Origin: Antedon bifida
Lineage: Eukaryota; Echinodermata; Crinoidea; Comatulida; Antedonidae
Length of the DNA: 64,000 nucleotides
Direction: 5' to 3'
NCBI GenBank assembly: GCA_963402885.1
Contig: OY727099.1
Span: 5,816,001 to 5,880,000 of the forward strand
Part shown: one piece after another, positions 15,224 through 28,163 of the stretch
How the letters are laid out: every line of letters starts with the position of its first letter
Position numbering within the stretch: the stretch's first letter is position 1
Notes under the pieces: model-generated
Seen by the model: only the letters and a program-made list of their open reading frames with translations
Databases searched by the model: none
Told to the model about the DNA's origin: nothing
Position numbers and translations under genes: made by a program

Positions 15224-15460
15224 ATTCAACCAAACCTAGTATGATAAATAGTTATTAATATGAGAAAATGTTGGTCTGGCTTGTGCCTAGTTTACCTGGA
15301 TAAACCAACAATAGCCCATGGTTTTACAAGAGGTTTTTAACTAAATTACCTACTGTTGATTCAACCAAACCTAGTATGATAAATAGTTAAATTAATATGA
15401 GAAAATGTTGTCTGGTTTGGCCTAGTTTACCTGGATAAACCAACAATAGCCTATTGTTTT
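15224..15460. repeat. Two-copy tandem duplication, 135-bp period
   Basis: ATTCAACCAAACCTAGTATG ... GATAAACCAACAATAGCC occurs twice. A related CCTAACTTACCTGGATAAAC string recurs near 41378, suggesting a dispersed repeat. Confidence 0.85.
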
Positions 15461-16874
15461 CCAAGGAGGAGCTATGATGATAAATTTAAAAGTTTTTTGA
15501 AAACCCCTCTACACTGAAATGGCTAATCCACTGTACCAACCACACCTTCACATGGCCAGATCCCAATTTTCACAATCATTCTTGAAGAGCAATATAGCTA
15601 GAAAATGGCATTGTTCACAAAAATTGGGAACTTCCCAAGTAACCAAGCACCATCATCATTCCTCAAGGCTTTCCTCAAGGAGACAGTGAGGAGGGAGGTT
15701 TCAAGGTAAAGTGGCACAGAGAGTAATAGGTTACAAACACCACTTTTGATTTGATTTGTGTATTTCAACACATTGTTTATCCATACTTTGTACGCTTGTT
15801 GTATTCGTGGCTTCTTTCAAACCCCCCTCCCCGCCCCCCCTACCCCTAACCCCTACAATACAATTCTGTACAAAGTTAATGCTCAACTTTTAATCAAGTC
15901 AACTGAATGAGGATGTATAAATTGTGATAATGTGGGTCTTCCAACTCGTAACCTAATATAAGGAGTTTTTAATTATGATTCTATCGAATAATTATTTGGT
16001 TAAATACACTTTTTTCGGCATCAATTTTAGAAATTTGTCCAATTTAGCGTTAATAGCGTGAATCATTTGTAGATACGGTATCTGTTTTCCATTGAACTTG
16101 AGTATAGGTTTTGTTTTAAATGTCAAGCCTTGATATGCTTGATTGCAATCTTCCACAGAGACAATAAGCCACTAGACAGCCTGGCACAATCTAATATTAG
16201 CCAAGAACCAAGAGTGCTAACTAATTAATTGCGGGAATTAATTATTCAGCACTGTTTTGCAGTATTAATTAGTTATGAGGTTGTAGGCTCCTCCCAGACT
16301 TTTGTTAATTGATTTATCTATTTCATAGTGGTTTGGTCTGGTAGTTTATTATTGTTTTTAAATTTAATCGTAATGGTGTATTATATACGTCTTTTGTATT
16401 TTCTCCATTGAGTAGAAATTCACAAGTTCCTATACATGAGTTTCAGATGATGACCATATATCACATGTTCACTTTAGAGAGATAGATACAGTACTGTAGG
16501 TATTAACTGTAATTTAAATCAAATTAAATAAACAACAAAACCTCATTTTCGCCGTCTTTTAATCCTTTACAAAATGGATGTGCATAAAATATGTATGGTA
16601 ATTGTATACTACTCTATATTCGATGGACAAGAATTATTACTTAATAATGTAATTACTGTTGGTAACTTGACCAGTGCAAGCTTGACCGCTGCAGACATAT
16701 TTAAATCATTAATGCAGTGGTTGTTGTGTTAATACAGAAACTGAATAATATTTAAAAATCGCTGGGCTAATTACTTATGTGAAAGTGAGATGGTGGCTTA
16801 ACTAAAAGCATAACAAAGGCATGCTCGAGTCATAGTAATATTAATACTATAGTACTGTAGAATACCTAATTAAT

Positions 16875-16969
16875 ACAATAGAACTCTTCCCTATTCTTCA
16901 GGGGACACCCCTATTATTAAGCAGTTTGCTGGATCCTGAAGGTGTCCCCTTAATAGGGTTGTATTGTAA
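16875..16969. mobile_element. MITE-B copy
   Basis: About 35-bp imperfect inverted repeats: left ACAATAGAACTCTTCCCTAT...GGGGACACC, right GGTGTCCCCTTAATAGGG...TATTGT. Related ends occur at 25561, 32491/32735 and 55277/55431. Confidence 0.65.
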
Positions 16970-17187
16970 TACTCATCATAAAAAATGAATTCAATGTTGT
17001 ATGCACAGTGTATATCACTGTTTTGCAACAACTAAACTTAAATTAATGCCTGGAGTTAATGCTATATATATATTTATGTATTGTTGATAGTGACTATAGT
17101 TTAAATAGTTTTTATAGTGTAATACATATGCAATTCAGCCATGTGCTGCCATGTATGTAATTTGTATGTGAATTTTGAATAAATATA

Positions 17188-17206
17188 CCGATATATATAT
17201 ATATAT
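17188..17206. repeat. AT dinucleotide run
   Basis: Simple (AT)n stretch. Confidence 0.8.
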
Positions 17207-17869
17207 TATTAATATAATAATGCAAAATTTCTATTAAAGAAAGACCACAGTAACCAAAAATAACTTCACATTTCTTTATCTGAGTACAAGCTTATAATAA
17301 AGCAATTACGCATAGCAAAATCAATACGTTAGCCTGTAGAACTAGCACATGCAAGGCTTGCATTCAAACTGTGCCGGTATTAAAGCCTGTCTAATCAACT
17401 GCTCTATTGATTCAGGTATATTCCTCCTAAAAGCAATGCATAATTATTCTTCCAACAGTTGAGACTCCTTTCAATTGGTCATCATTGTTTGACCATTGTT
17501 TGACCATTGAAACGTGGTAGATATTAAGAAGTAAATCCATGGAGAACAATGCATTAGTATTCTCAATTTTGTGTTTTTTAATATAAATTATAATATAGTA
17601 AGCAGCTCAATGCTTAAGTTCTATAGGCCTCCAATTAAAAATCACTTTGGCCAAATTGATTGTTACAATTTGTAGCTTTGTTATTTTTGGCATTGGCATG
17701 TTTGAATTCACAATTTCGGTCCAGTGGCCGGAGAGAAAACTCTGCGCTAAATTACATTTTTTGATCATACACGTATGTCTTGCACATACTGTAATCCGAA
17801 ATGTGTTAGTGTGAATGAATGGTTCTATTCTTAACACTACACCCATTTTTCACAATTTTTTCTCTAGCC

Positions 17870-18112
17870 ACTGCTGGGCTCAGTGTGAACAAAGATTTAA
17901 GTTAAACCTATGGTCACATTGAGCCAGGTAATGGCCTTTAATAATGGACACTGCCAGGCTCAGTGTGAACAAAGCTTTAAATTAAAGATATGTTCACATT
18001 GAGCCAGACAGTGACCTTTATTAAAGGACACTGCCGAGCTCAGTGTGAACGAAGCTTTAAGTAAAGCTATGTTCACACTTAACCAGGCAGTGGCCTTTAA
18101 TTAAAAGACACT
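17870..18112. repeat. Three-copy palindromic tandem array, 80-bp period
   Basis: Units begin at 17871, 17951 and 18031. Each has GGCTCAGTGTGAAC and its near-perfect complement GTTCACATTGAGCC, separated by an A/T-rich loop. Units are joined by a second palindrome of the CCTTTATTAAAGG type. Confidence 0.9.
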
Positions 18113-19412
18113 TCCTATATCCATACTGTAGTGAACTTTCCTTTTTTGAAATACCAGTTTCACTATCGTAATGCAAACAAATCAAAATCAAATCAATTCA
18201 TTATGTCTTCGGCAATTTCAAAATCAGTCATTTTAAAAATGAGCAGGCATACTTAATACCGCTCATCAACTATCCCAATGCATTATGAAGTATGTGATAT
18301 GAACCTACTTAAAAGACCATACACTTGATGATGGCAAATATCATGTGATGCTTGAATGTCAACTTCCTACTTACTGTAAGTCTACCGTACATGTTTACAT
18401 TATTTTTGTATAAAATTCAGTATTAATATTAAATCATAAATTATGTTATTTTTTTCTTGTTTATCGATGTGTTTTGTGGTTTTAATGAAATATGGCCCCA
18501 CCCATCTGTTCATGCCATTTACATTTGAACAATGTTATTGTTTTGAATTGTTTTTTTAAACAGTTAGTAATGTTTTAAATATGAAATTTTAATTTTTTTT
18601 TCTGCTTATTAAAATATTTAATCATGATAGTTTCAGTTCAATCAAAATTGAAAATTCAGAATGTTTGAATTAATATTTTAACAGAAAAATGTTTATTTTT
18701 TACAAAATATACATCAACTATATCATCTTTTTACTCTTAAATCTGCATTTTATGTAAATGAAGTACCATTATTTTTCACATAATACATCAATTTATTTCA
18801 CCTTTAAGGAATGTTCTAAAGATTATAAATTATACACGCTTTCTCTATTTAATTCTTAGAAAATGAACCAATCTATTCCATAAAACAGTATTAATGATGT
18901 AAACTAATGCCCAATAAGTACAATTAGAGTCTTATCAGGGGCCATGACAGTATATTTCCAAAAATGGTTGCCACATCCACAGCTTTTATAACCTGTAGTG
19001 TAACTATCATATTCTGGCAAATAAATATATTTTTCCATCGGTTCTGCACTGTTAAACACGATAATATTCCGCTCGCAACACCACACAGGCTATTACAGTT
19101 TTTATGGTAATTTATTATTATCTGATGTCATAGGTGGTGAAGGCATGCATATTCCAATTATTTTAGAAATATTTATGCTGATAACAATAACAATAGCTAT
19201 ACATAAATAATAATTGTGTCTTGTTCACTAAATTATATGGCAAAATCATCTTGTTCTTTCTTCTCCCGACAATTAAAATTATAATTTTCTCCGACAAGTA
19301 AAAATTATTGTTATTATTGTTGATAGTGTATTTCATCATCAAAATGATTAAATATTGCGGATGGAATATGTTGAATTCTTGTCTTTATTCAGACTATGTT
19401 TATTTTATTAGA

Positions 19413-19566
19413 CCACTTGTTAATTACTATTAAACTTTATGTGACAAAAAAAATGTGGCCATATATGGACATGATAATGTCATACCACTACCATGGGATA
19501 TATCACTACCATATTTAGGCACATCACACTTTTGTCAAACTATTTTGATAGTGTAGACAGAGCTTA
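19413..19566. mobile_element. MITE-A copy 5
   Basis: Left terminus decayed; centre and right terminus (GATAGTGTAGACAGAGCTTA) intact. Confidence 0.85.
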
Positions 19567-20869
19567 AGAAAAAAAAATTATGAAACATAGTTCAATGATA
19601 ATTTTTTTAAATATATTTTATATCAATTAAAATAATTTTAATAAAATAATTATTTTTAATATTTAATAAAGTTCATTTGTTGTCAACACAGTTGAAACAG
19701 TGGGTGGTCTTGCATCTAAAAAGCTCTGTTAAGCCTGTAACATTAATTTTAAATATTAACAACTAATACAGAAATTATTCAATGTGAACAATATATGCAA
19801 AATTTCACTTGTGATTTCGAAACTGAATGTTAGTTTCACTAACAGTTTTAATAGTTAAGAACAAAGAAAATTTTGGAAATGATCAATCAATCAATAAAAA
19901 AAATATTGGTTGCGAGTTAAAGCACATTATTTTCTGCTGTTCAGTTCTTTAGACGTTGTAGTATAGTCTACATTCATTAATTATACTTGTATCAAATTGG
20001 TCAATGACTTTTCGTTATGGAAGTTTATTTTTAACATGTCGTCGCCTTCTTCCATATGGAAACCAACGAAGGATCTGATTCATCAAGAGCAATTGCACTT
20101 TACACTTGCCACTCGCCGGTGGACTAATCTTTCGGATAAAATACTCGCTTGTAACGCCTTCAGCCAAAAACACGCCAACTAAACCGATCATGTATTAGTT
20201 TCACAGATTCTTTATAGGATGGAGGTAAATTATAATCTATTTGTAGTATTTATTTACTTGTTTTCTTTCTGTTTTAATTCTGCGATAAACTGTCTGAAAT
20301 TTGGTAGCGTATTCTTTGATTGGCATAGGTTTAATTTGTTGCACTTTCGCAGAGAGGTGGAAGTATTTAGGAGCTTAGTATTAGGTGTTGTGATTGGTTA
20401 ATTTGGATTCTAAATCATTTGCATATGGCATCGTTTATTATCAATGTATGTGTAGAGAAATATGTGTTGGTATGTGAATTACTTTATAATGTATTAAATC
20501 TGTAGAGGAATCAAATATGATCAAATTCTAGATTAAATAGAATGAAAAGATATCTCAGCCGTGAAGAAAATAGTATAGTCCTGTTGGAGGTAATGACACT
20601 CAGTTCATTATAATAAAGTATCTGTATGGTCAGTTGAGTCCAATACAATATAACAAGTATACTGTAAGTTATACAATTATAGTCCAATACATATCTGGTA
20701 CAATACTGTATGTATTATTTTAAATCAGACATACAAAAAGAAAAAGGAGGAGGACAGTCGACGGTAATTTCTGTTATTGTCAAAGGTTTTGGAACATCAA
20801 CAGAACATGCGGCCTTATTAGTTAAATTATTCTCATTTATCTATTGTCCCAATATATAATGTTATGTGT

Positions 20870-21019
20870 AAAGATCTGACTATCAAATTTTATGTGACAA
20901 AAAAATGTGATGTTCCTATGGACATGATGATGTCATCACTGTCATATTTTGACATATCACTACCATATTTGGGCACATGACACTTTTGTCAAACTAGTTT
21001 GAGTGTAGACATAGTTTTA
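20870..21019. mobile_element. MITE-A copy 6
   Basis: Full-length order of motifs with small deletions in both termini. Confidence 0.85.
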
Positions 21020-21430
21020 AAATGTTTTTCCTCTCTTTTCTATAGCTACTTTTGATGGGAAGTCTTAATAATAACAGTTGTTTTGAAAACTCCATTTAAA
21101 ATCATTATTTAAAAGAAATTGAGATAATTTTATTCACACAGTATTTAAGCACTGATTTCCTCTCAGCAGTAAATATGCCCAAACAGAATTGTACTACAGT
21201 ACTTAAGGATGTTAAAAATAACCTTTCCATTTATTAGTTTGTAGGTTTTATGTGTTGATGTTTTTGAAGGTCAGGGTATAAACAGAACTTCCTAGAAAAT
21301 TAGCTTTCAGACTCTGTAAAAACATGTACATGACATGACTGATGAATTAATATATTTGTAAATGTATAATGTTGATAGGATATAAAATTATTCTTAATAT
21401 TTAGCAATAACCTGTAGCAATATCCTGTGT

Positions 21431-21597
21431 AAAGCTCTGTCTACTGTACACTATCAAACTTTATGTTACCAAAAAATATGATGTGCCCATATATGGACAT
21501 GATAATGTCATATCACTACCAAATTTAGGCATATCACTACCATATTTGGGCACATCACACTTTTTCACTAGTTCAATGATAGTGTAGACATAGCTTA
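21431..21597. mobile_element. MITE-A copy 7
   Basis: Full length; a short CTGT insertion in the left terminus (CTACTGTACACTATC). Confidence 0.88.
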
Positions 21598-22535
21598 AAA
21601 TCAAATTGAATGTTTTATAATTAATAAAAAGCATGATTGTCACACAAATAAATCTTATACTGTTTAAATTTGATAGATTCAAAAAGTTACTCTCCATTTT
21701 AACACTTACGTTTGCAATAAATAATTATAATTCTCATGAATATTTAATAATTGATTTGCATAAAAATGTCTTTTAAAAAATACCATACATACAGTACTTA
21801 GTAATAGTATGTCTACTTTACGTTATAAAAGTATGCACTTTTATGTGGTGTAAAATTATCGTAGGATGTGAAACAGTTGATATTTATGATGAGCAGTTGT
21901 TGTGATATAATATGCTCATTAATATGCGCGCTATATATTTGAATATTATACATCACATGAATACATATTGGCTTCTCCACTGGTGCATAAAATGAATAAC
22001 AAAAATAGATACATATACTAAAAGACTAGTGGTGCCTACCAGCCTATTTTGACAGTTAAAAGCTGAAATACCATACACTGAATTTAAAACGATCTTGGTT
22101 TTTAGTGCAATGTTTTAGACTAACATTTGTTGTACATTAAAGTTTACAGTATTAAATCTAGAACATGAAACCCTATACGGTATTTTATTGTATTGAACTA
22201 TATGTTTATACTTTATTTTTATTAAACTGTATGTTTGACAAAAATAAATCCGGTTAAAATGCTCTTTTTATGTATTATACTAAAATAAAATAATTTTACA
22301 CTAAGTATTCTGAGTGACATTTGAGAGAATTTTGAGTGACATTTTAGGGTATTGGAGTGTGAGTGGATGTTGGTTGCAGAGAAACATTTTAAAATGTTAT
22401 TCTTATAATAGCAATCTTTAGCACAGTCTGATTTCATTTCCGTTAAAAATATTAAAAGTTTACCAGCTGTAATATTTGAAAACATTTTGTACTTTTTTGT
22501 TTCTGCAATCAGATTTGAAAATATTTAGGTGCTTT

Positions 22536-22640
22536 TAAGCTCGGTCTATATATGGACATGATGATGTCATATCACTACCATATTTGGGCATATCATACTT
22601 TTTTTGTCAAACTAGTTTTGATAGTGTAGACATAGCTTTA
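22536..22640. mobile_element. MITE-A copy 8 (internal deletion)
   Basis: Left terminus joined directly to the ATATATGGACATGATGATG centre; right terminus complete. Confidence 0.85.
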
Positions 22641-22661
22641 GTGAAAATCTGCATTAATATG

Positions 22662-22799
22662 TTAAGCTTTGTCTACACTATCAAAGTTTATGTGACAACA
22701 AAACGTGTTGTGCCCATAAATGAGCACGATGAGGTCATATCACTACCATATTTGGGCACTTTTTTTGGTCAAACTAGTTTGATAGTGTAGACAGCTTTA
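22662..22799. mobile_element. MITE-A copy 9
   Basis: Both termini present, one internal unit; 22 bp downstream of copy 8. Confidence 0.88.
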
Positions 22800-23112
22800 A
22801 ATCATGACAATAGAACCCTATGTTAAAGGGATGGTTTCTTGCAATATTAACTTTACATTAATTAGAGTACATCTACAGTACTAAAATATTGGGTAACAAT
22901 ACAGTCTAGTCTATTTCTTGCCAAGCAAACAATAGCAATTAGCATATTCCTCTATGAATAGAAAATGAAAAAAAAAAATCATTCTTCAAGAAATATCCCT
23001 ATCTAATGACACTATACCATTGTTGTCATTACTTTTCGCAATGCCATTGTGTGTGTGTATATAAAATACATAAGCAAAATATTAACAATTTTCCTTTGTT
23101 TTTTTGTGTTAG

Positions 23113-23214
23113 GAGTTTGCAACGCTAACCAAAGAGCTAAACCATGCAAGGGAGCAGATATTAGACCGAGAGGAAGAGATTGCAGAATTGAAAGCAGAAA
23201 GGAACAACACAAGG
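23113..23214 (+). CDS. PPFIA: Liprin-alpha coding exon 2 (residues 80-113)
   Basis: 34 codons reading [20 protein letters not shown] and on to KAERNNTR, a direct match to the conserved liprin-alpha coiled coil. The acceptor is a T-rich tract plus TTAG, and the donor is the slightly weak GTTTGT. Phase 0 on both sides. Confidence 0.95.
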
Positions 23215-24764
23215 GTTTGTATACCAATAACATTTTCTTTAAATCCTGATACTACAAAATTCCAAAAAGATGGTTGCTATCTGCAATCTTAATAGGTACT
23301 TTTAGATTTCATGGTGACTGCTATCCACATAGATCTATATTACATTACATTACATTACACATCATTTTTGCGCATGTGCTAGGCGCCTGGCATGTCGAAT
23401 GGCAAATTTGAGCACTTTTTCAGTGGCATTTTGGGGCTAGCTCTCTAGCATGAGTACAAGTAGATGTTTACCAAATTACATTACGTCATACGTTCACTGG
23501 CACGTCAACGTAAATGTCCACTTAATCTAAAAGTTCATATATCTTTCTACGAGTAACAGTCGCCTACCACCCATGTGGACGTGGACATCATTCACGTTCA
23601 CTCAAATCTAAAGTCCCTATTGATATTTTGAGACATTATACATATATCAATATGGGTTTTGACAGGTAGAATAAAGACCTAAATAATTGGGAAAGAATTA
23701 CTTAAAACAGAATAATTTCCTAACTAATAATTTGATGAATATAAATAGAGGTCATACTACGATTGAATAGCAGGAGCCAGATATCTTGAGAATACATCAT
23801 ACCTTAATTGGAGCCTTCAAACAAACAAGAAAAAGAGACACATTTATATGCACATTGCAATGTATTGCGTTAAATTAAATATACTTGTTTTTTTTTTGTA
23901 GTTTCTCATTTTAAAAAGGTTAGATTTTAAACTAGGAAAATTACAAAAACAAATGCTGAGGTAACATCACTTGTATTGATTTTTTTTAATGCTTGTTCAA
24001 TTAATAAATTAAGCGCTTAAAAACTGAGCGAAATATTAAATTCAGAGACCAACAGAGGGCGTGGTGTTACTGTTTTTTTGGCCCATGTTGAAGATACAAT
24101 AACTCAAATATTTTAATAAGCTTTTGCCTGGTCCGTTGGTCAATTTGCAAAAAAAAAATTAAAATTAGATAATTTCAAAATTGAAGACATTATTGTGCAA
24201 ATAAACTTACATAAGCTTGGTAATTTACTTGGCAAATAAACTACCCTTTCCCATAAAGATCCTCTAATGAGGACGAGCCACGGATGAATGGGTAGGATCG
24301 TCCTGCTGGTATTAACTTTTGCGTTTCAGTTATGATTCTGATATCAGGCAAATTCATTCTTTCCATTGAGGTATAATTATTTCTATTTTTATGTTGAAAC
24401 TAATTTTAAACGTCCCAATTGAGCATACTCTTGATCTAATATGAGTTGACAGGTCTATCATAGAAAAAATAAATCTCTAAAAATAAAAATTATATTATAG
24501 TTAAACACTGATATCTCCTATTTTTTTATCCTACGTAACAGTCTGTACATGCTAAACAAAAAATAACATTTTGGCCAATAATATGAACAGCAAAATTAAG
24601 TCATTTTATGCAATATATAATCCTATTATCAACAGTGATATTATGTTACACTTTTCAATTATAAATGATAAAAGCAGCTTTTTTTGTATTGCAATAAACT
24701 TGATACAGTGTTATAGATAAACACAATTATTGTAAAAAGGCCTTTGTCACTCAAAAAATGTCCA

Positions 24765-24905
24765 GTTAATAATAGGGGTGTCTGTTGAATATGGGTTGGC
24801 CGTTTAGTACGGTAGACAATATACAGTATATTGCCCCTTGGTTAGTTCTTGGGAGAGTGTCCCCTCTGAACAGGGGTGTCTCCTGAATAGAGTTGTCCCA
24901 AGGGC
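24765..24905. mobile_element. Degenerate MITE-B-like sequence
   Basis: Contains AATAGGGGTGTCTGTTGAAT, GTGTCCCCTCTGAACAGGGG and TGTCTCCTGAATAG, words shared with the MITE-B ends but rearranged. Confidence 0.35.
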
Positions 24906-25560
24906 TGAGTTCTATCATAATTTAAACAAAGCATTTTCTAGTTTTTTACTCCTGTTGATAGCTTTGCTGCAATGTATGAGAATCACCTTTAACAAAAGCC
25001 TTTATCTAGTATAAAATAGTCATTGTTTTTTAAACAAAACATCAATTTATTAATGAAAGAAAAAACTGATGGATTGATTCATGAAATATTATGTCAGAAC
25101 ACATTGATATATCATAATAAAGACATGGCACTAAAAGATGTGCAACATATCATTGAGATGTTAAAGAAAAAAGATTCCAAGTTCAAGGCTTGCACATAAT
25201 AATGCAATTAATGTGAAAACATAGTCTCGTTTCATATAAAACATTACCATTTTTAGGCAGTTATAATGTGATAAATATAATGCATTTTAGATTGTTCTCG
25301 CCCTAATAGAACTGAACTTCTACTACAATGCTTCAAAAAACATATTCTTAATGTAAAAATGATGCATTGTTTTTCATTATTATAAATTGTATTCCTTTAG
25401 AAATGGAAAAGTTATTTAAAATATATGAGTATATAAGTGCATTAGTGTAATTATAAAAAATGTTTCTAAAATGTTTTATCTACTTTAATTGGGTTGTTAA
25501 TGTTTGTGGGTTCTGTACAGACTACTTGATGTCATATCCGATGCACGATTGTATTTTTGT

Positions 25561-25631
25561 ACAGTAGAACCCCTATTAAGTGGACACCTTCAGGACCAAA
25601 CAAAGGGCGTTGGATAAGGGTTAGCTAATAT
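25561..25631. mobile_element. MITE-B left end
   Basis: ACAGTAGAACCCCTATTAAG followed by TGGACACCTTCAGGAC matches the MITE-B terminus; no convincing right end was found nearby. Confidence 0.5.
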
Positions 25632-27328
25632 TATTAAAACCACTGATCATCATATATTAAATATTGTAAACAAGTTGCCTGAGAAAAAAGATCTGAGTTA
25701 AAAAAGAGCTAATTTGCATTGTTGCTAAAAAAAAAAGTTTAAAAAGTTAAAAGTTAAGAAAAGCCACTGCATTGGTTTTGTTTTACTATTGTATTTAATG
25801 TCTATATATGTATCGTTGAGTGTACATACATACATGTTTGGTTTATAATGTTTATTTGTATGTAGTTTTTGACTGCACCACTAATGAGTGTGTTGCCACT
25901 GATCCAAAAGTGTTTGTCAATAAAGTTGTTATTATTAATTATTTTATCATTCATTTCATGGGAAAGTGCTTAATCTGCGTGTCTGCTTAATAAAATAGGA
26001 GGTATTTTCAATTGCATTAAAGTAAAGTACTGTAGTAGAAAATAATTTAGGTTAAGAAGAAAGATACTCTGGTTTTTGGGAGATTTTCCAGTTTTTCATT
26101 GAGTTAAGTTTCGAGATAGTTGAGTCATGGAGATATAAAAGTTTTTGTGCAATTTGGATATTGTGTGTATTACTGTCTATTGTGTATGGTAAATAGTATA
26201 TTACAAACAACACTAAAAAAACATAAAAAATACAACAGGGTGAGAAAGAACCACAATAGGATTATTTAGAAAAAAAATACTTTACAAAAATTTGAAGGAC
26301 ATAATAAAATATACATTCATGCATATTTTGTACTCTATTGAACTTGTTGAAATGATCTTGGAATAGTATTAAGCTGGTTAGTAGGTAATAAAATCCAATG
26401 TTAGAATAGAATTATTCTGTTACAGTTAGCAAGCAGCGCTATAAATTCAAATTGAAAACCCGAGAATTGAATTAGTGTAAAAGAATATAGTTTATTTCCT
26501 ACATTTACCAAAGGTAGAGAAATGTATTTAAGTAAAAGCTGACGGATAAGTTTAATAACCATTTATATTCAAAGTAGAGGTCATTGTACTTTGTAATTGT
26601 AAGTTGATGTTGCAATATATTTTTTAAACATAAGATGCTATTTATCAGTAACTACACTTAGGAGTGGGTGGCATCAACTTAAGGTGGATAATAGTTGAAA
26701 GTACTAGTGTAATAAACGTTTACTTCCAAGAAAATTTGTTATTACAGTACTACAGTATACAATCACCTACTACAGTGTGCTTTACACACACAAATATTTT
26801 AGTAAATATCCCAAGATAACCAAAAAATTAAGAAGCAAAGGAATCATTCTCCAGCAATTTGTATCTAATTCTTAATAATCCTTTGGTCTGTTACACTACA
26901 GTACTACTAGTGTTGATACTTTGTCTATTTTGGTATCAAAAGCACCTATAGTATTTCCAGTAAGAGACCTCCTATTGGGTGTTTTTTCGTAACGTACGTA
27001 ATACTAATAGTAAACACAAGCAATTAAATACAACAAATAAATTATAGAACTGTTCTAATATTCGAGCAAATAAGACTTAAGAAATGTATTCACTTCTCTA
27101 GAAGAACGTAGCAAATGATTGTGAAACATCAGCAAAATAAAAAACACTTCTAAATCACAACTGAACTGAATTTTTGTAGCATTTGTAGCCAATTTCCTTC
27201 AGTATCAACAACCAATAGAAAGGCGTGTACATTTCCCATGTCTGCAGCTGATCGTTTAGCTGATAAACATGTTGGAGAAACCACACAGAAGTTTAATTTT
27301 AACATCTTGTTTTCTTAATATTTATGCA

Positions 27329-27427
27329 TTAGCTCTGTCAAAAAAAATGTGATGTACCCATATATGGAAATGTCATCACTATCATATTTGGGCATATCAC
27401 TACCATATTTGGGCACATCACACTTTT
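27329..27427. mobile_element. MITE-A copy 10 (truncated)
   Basis: Only AGCTCTGTC of the left terminus and the centre remain; the right terminus is lost after CACATCACACTTTTA. Confidence 0.8.
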
Positions 27428-27521
27428 AGAAATCCCTTTCCTCCATACTTTTCTTCCTTTTAAAATATATATTTTAACATTCAAATAACCAAATAAAGAA
27501 TTAATCCAAATTCCCTCACTT

Positions 27522-27558
27522 GCACTGATGAAGGGCTAGTGTTGCCCGAAAGCTCTGC
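27522..27558 (+). ncRNA. Hammerhead-ribozyme-like core
   Basis: CTGATGA (27525-27531), a perfect 4-bp stem II GGGC/GCCC around a TAGTGTT loop, then GAAA (27548-27551) and GCTC. GCA before the core pairs with TGC after the presumed cleavage C. The AGCT palindrome replaces a normal stem III, as in the dimer-forming minimal hammerheads reported for Penelope-like retroelements (family knowledge). No element ORF remains nearby. Confidence 0.5.
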
Positions 27559-27809
27559 TAACTTTTCTGGCTGTTTACTTTATCGTTTTGATTTAGCTTT
27601 TCGCTTTTTTTATTTGTATCTCCATTGAGATCCAGCCACTGATACCCACAGCATTGTCATTTTTTTCAGTAATTTGCCTTTGGATTCAAATAAAGAATTA
27701 ATATACTTTGTTGTATTCATATAATTTAGCATAATGGCAAATCAAAGTAGATTATATTATTTTAAATTATTAAATTATTAACATTTCTGTTTCTTGTTTT
27801 TTTTTTTAG

Positions 27810-28163
27810 TTGCTTTTGGAACATCTAGAGTGTTTAGTATCCCGGCACGAGCGATCACTCAGAATGACGGTGGTTAAACGTCAAGCCTCCTCTCCCGCTG
27901 GCGTCTCTTCAGAAGTAGAAGTACTAAAAGCGTTGAAATCATTATTTGAACATCATAAAGCGCTCGACGAAAAGGTGCGTGAGAAGTTAAGGATAGCAAT
28001 GGACCGGGTAGCATCGCTTGAAGATGAACTTATACAAACGCAAACAGAGAATCAAATTCTACGGGAACAACATGTACGGTTAACTAATCAGGAAAAAGAA
28101 CGCAAAATATCTTCCACAAATTCTAGTCATGAAGATATACCAACAGGAATTAGAATGTCTAAG
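27810..28163 (+). CDS. PPFIA: Liprin-alpha coding exon 3 (residues 114-231)
   Basis: 118 codons, the longest coding exon. It contains [20 protein letters not shown] and then [20 protein letters not shown], among the most conserved blocks of the family. These lie in the coiled-coil region that in liprin-alpha mediates self-association and binding of ELKS and RIM (family knowledge). A long T tract precedes the acceptor; the donor is GTATTA. Phase 0. Confidence 0.96.

Larger units (their letters stand above)
487..23112 (+). other. Liprin-alpha intron 1 (22.6 kb)
   Basis: Bounded by a GTAAGT donor and an AG acceptor. I see no convincing coding exon in it. It holds eight clear MITE-A copies, a SINE (9136), an 80-bp-period duplication (8821), a 135-bp duplication (15224), a triple 80-bp palindromic array (17870), a MITE-B element (16875) and AT-rich simple sequence (6100-6135; 17190-17220). 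The remainder (for example 487-5116, 11100-15223, 19570-20869) is AT-rich with no feature I can name. Its size and 5' position make regulatory elements likely, but none can be pointed to. Confidence 0.85.
23215..27809 (+). other. Liprin-alpha intron 2
   Basis: 4.6 kb of AT-rich intron. It contains a short TTACA-repeat run (about 23339-23360), degenerate MITE-B fragments (24765, 25561), a truncated MITE-A copy (27329-27427) and a hammerhead-ribozyme-like motif (27522-27558). No exon-like open stretch with splice sites was seen. Confidence 0.8.
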
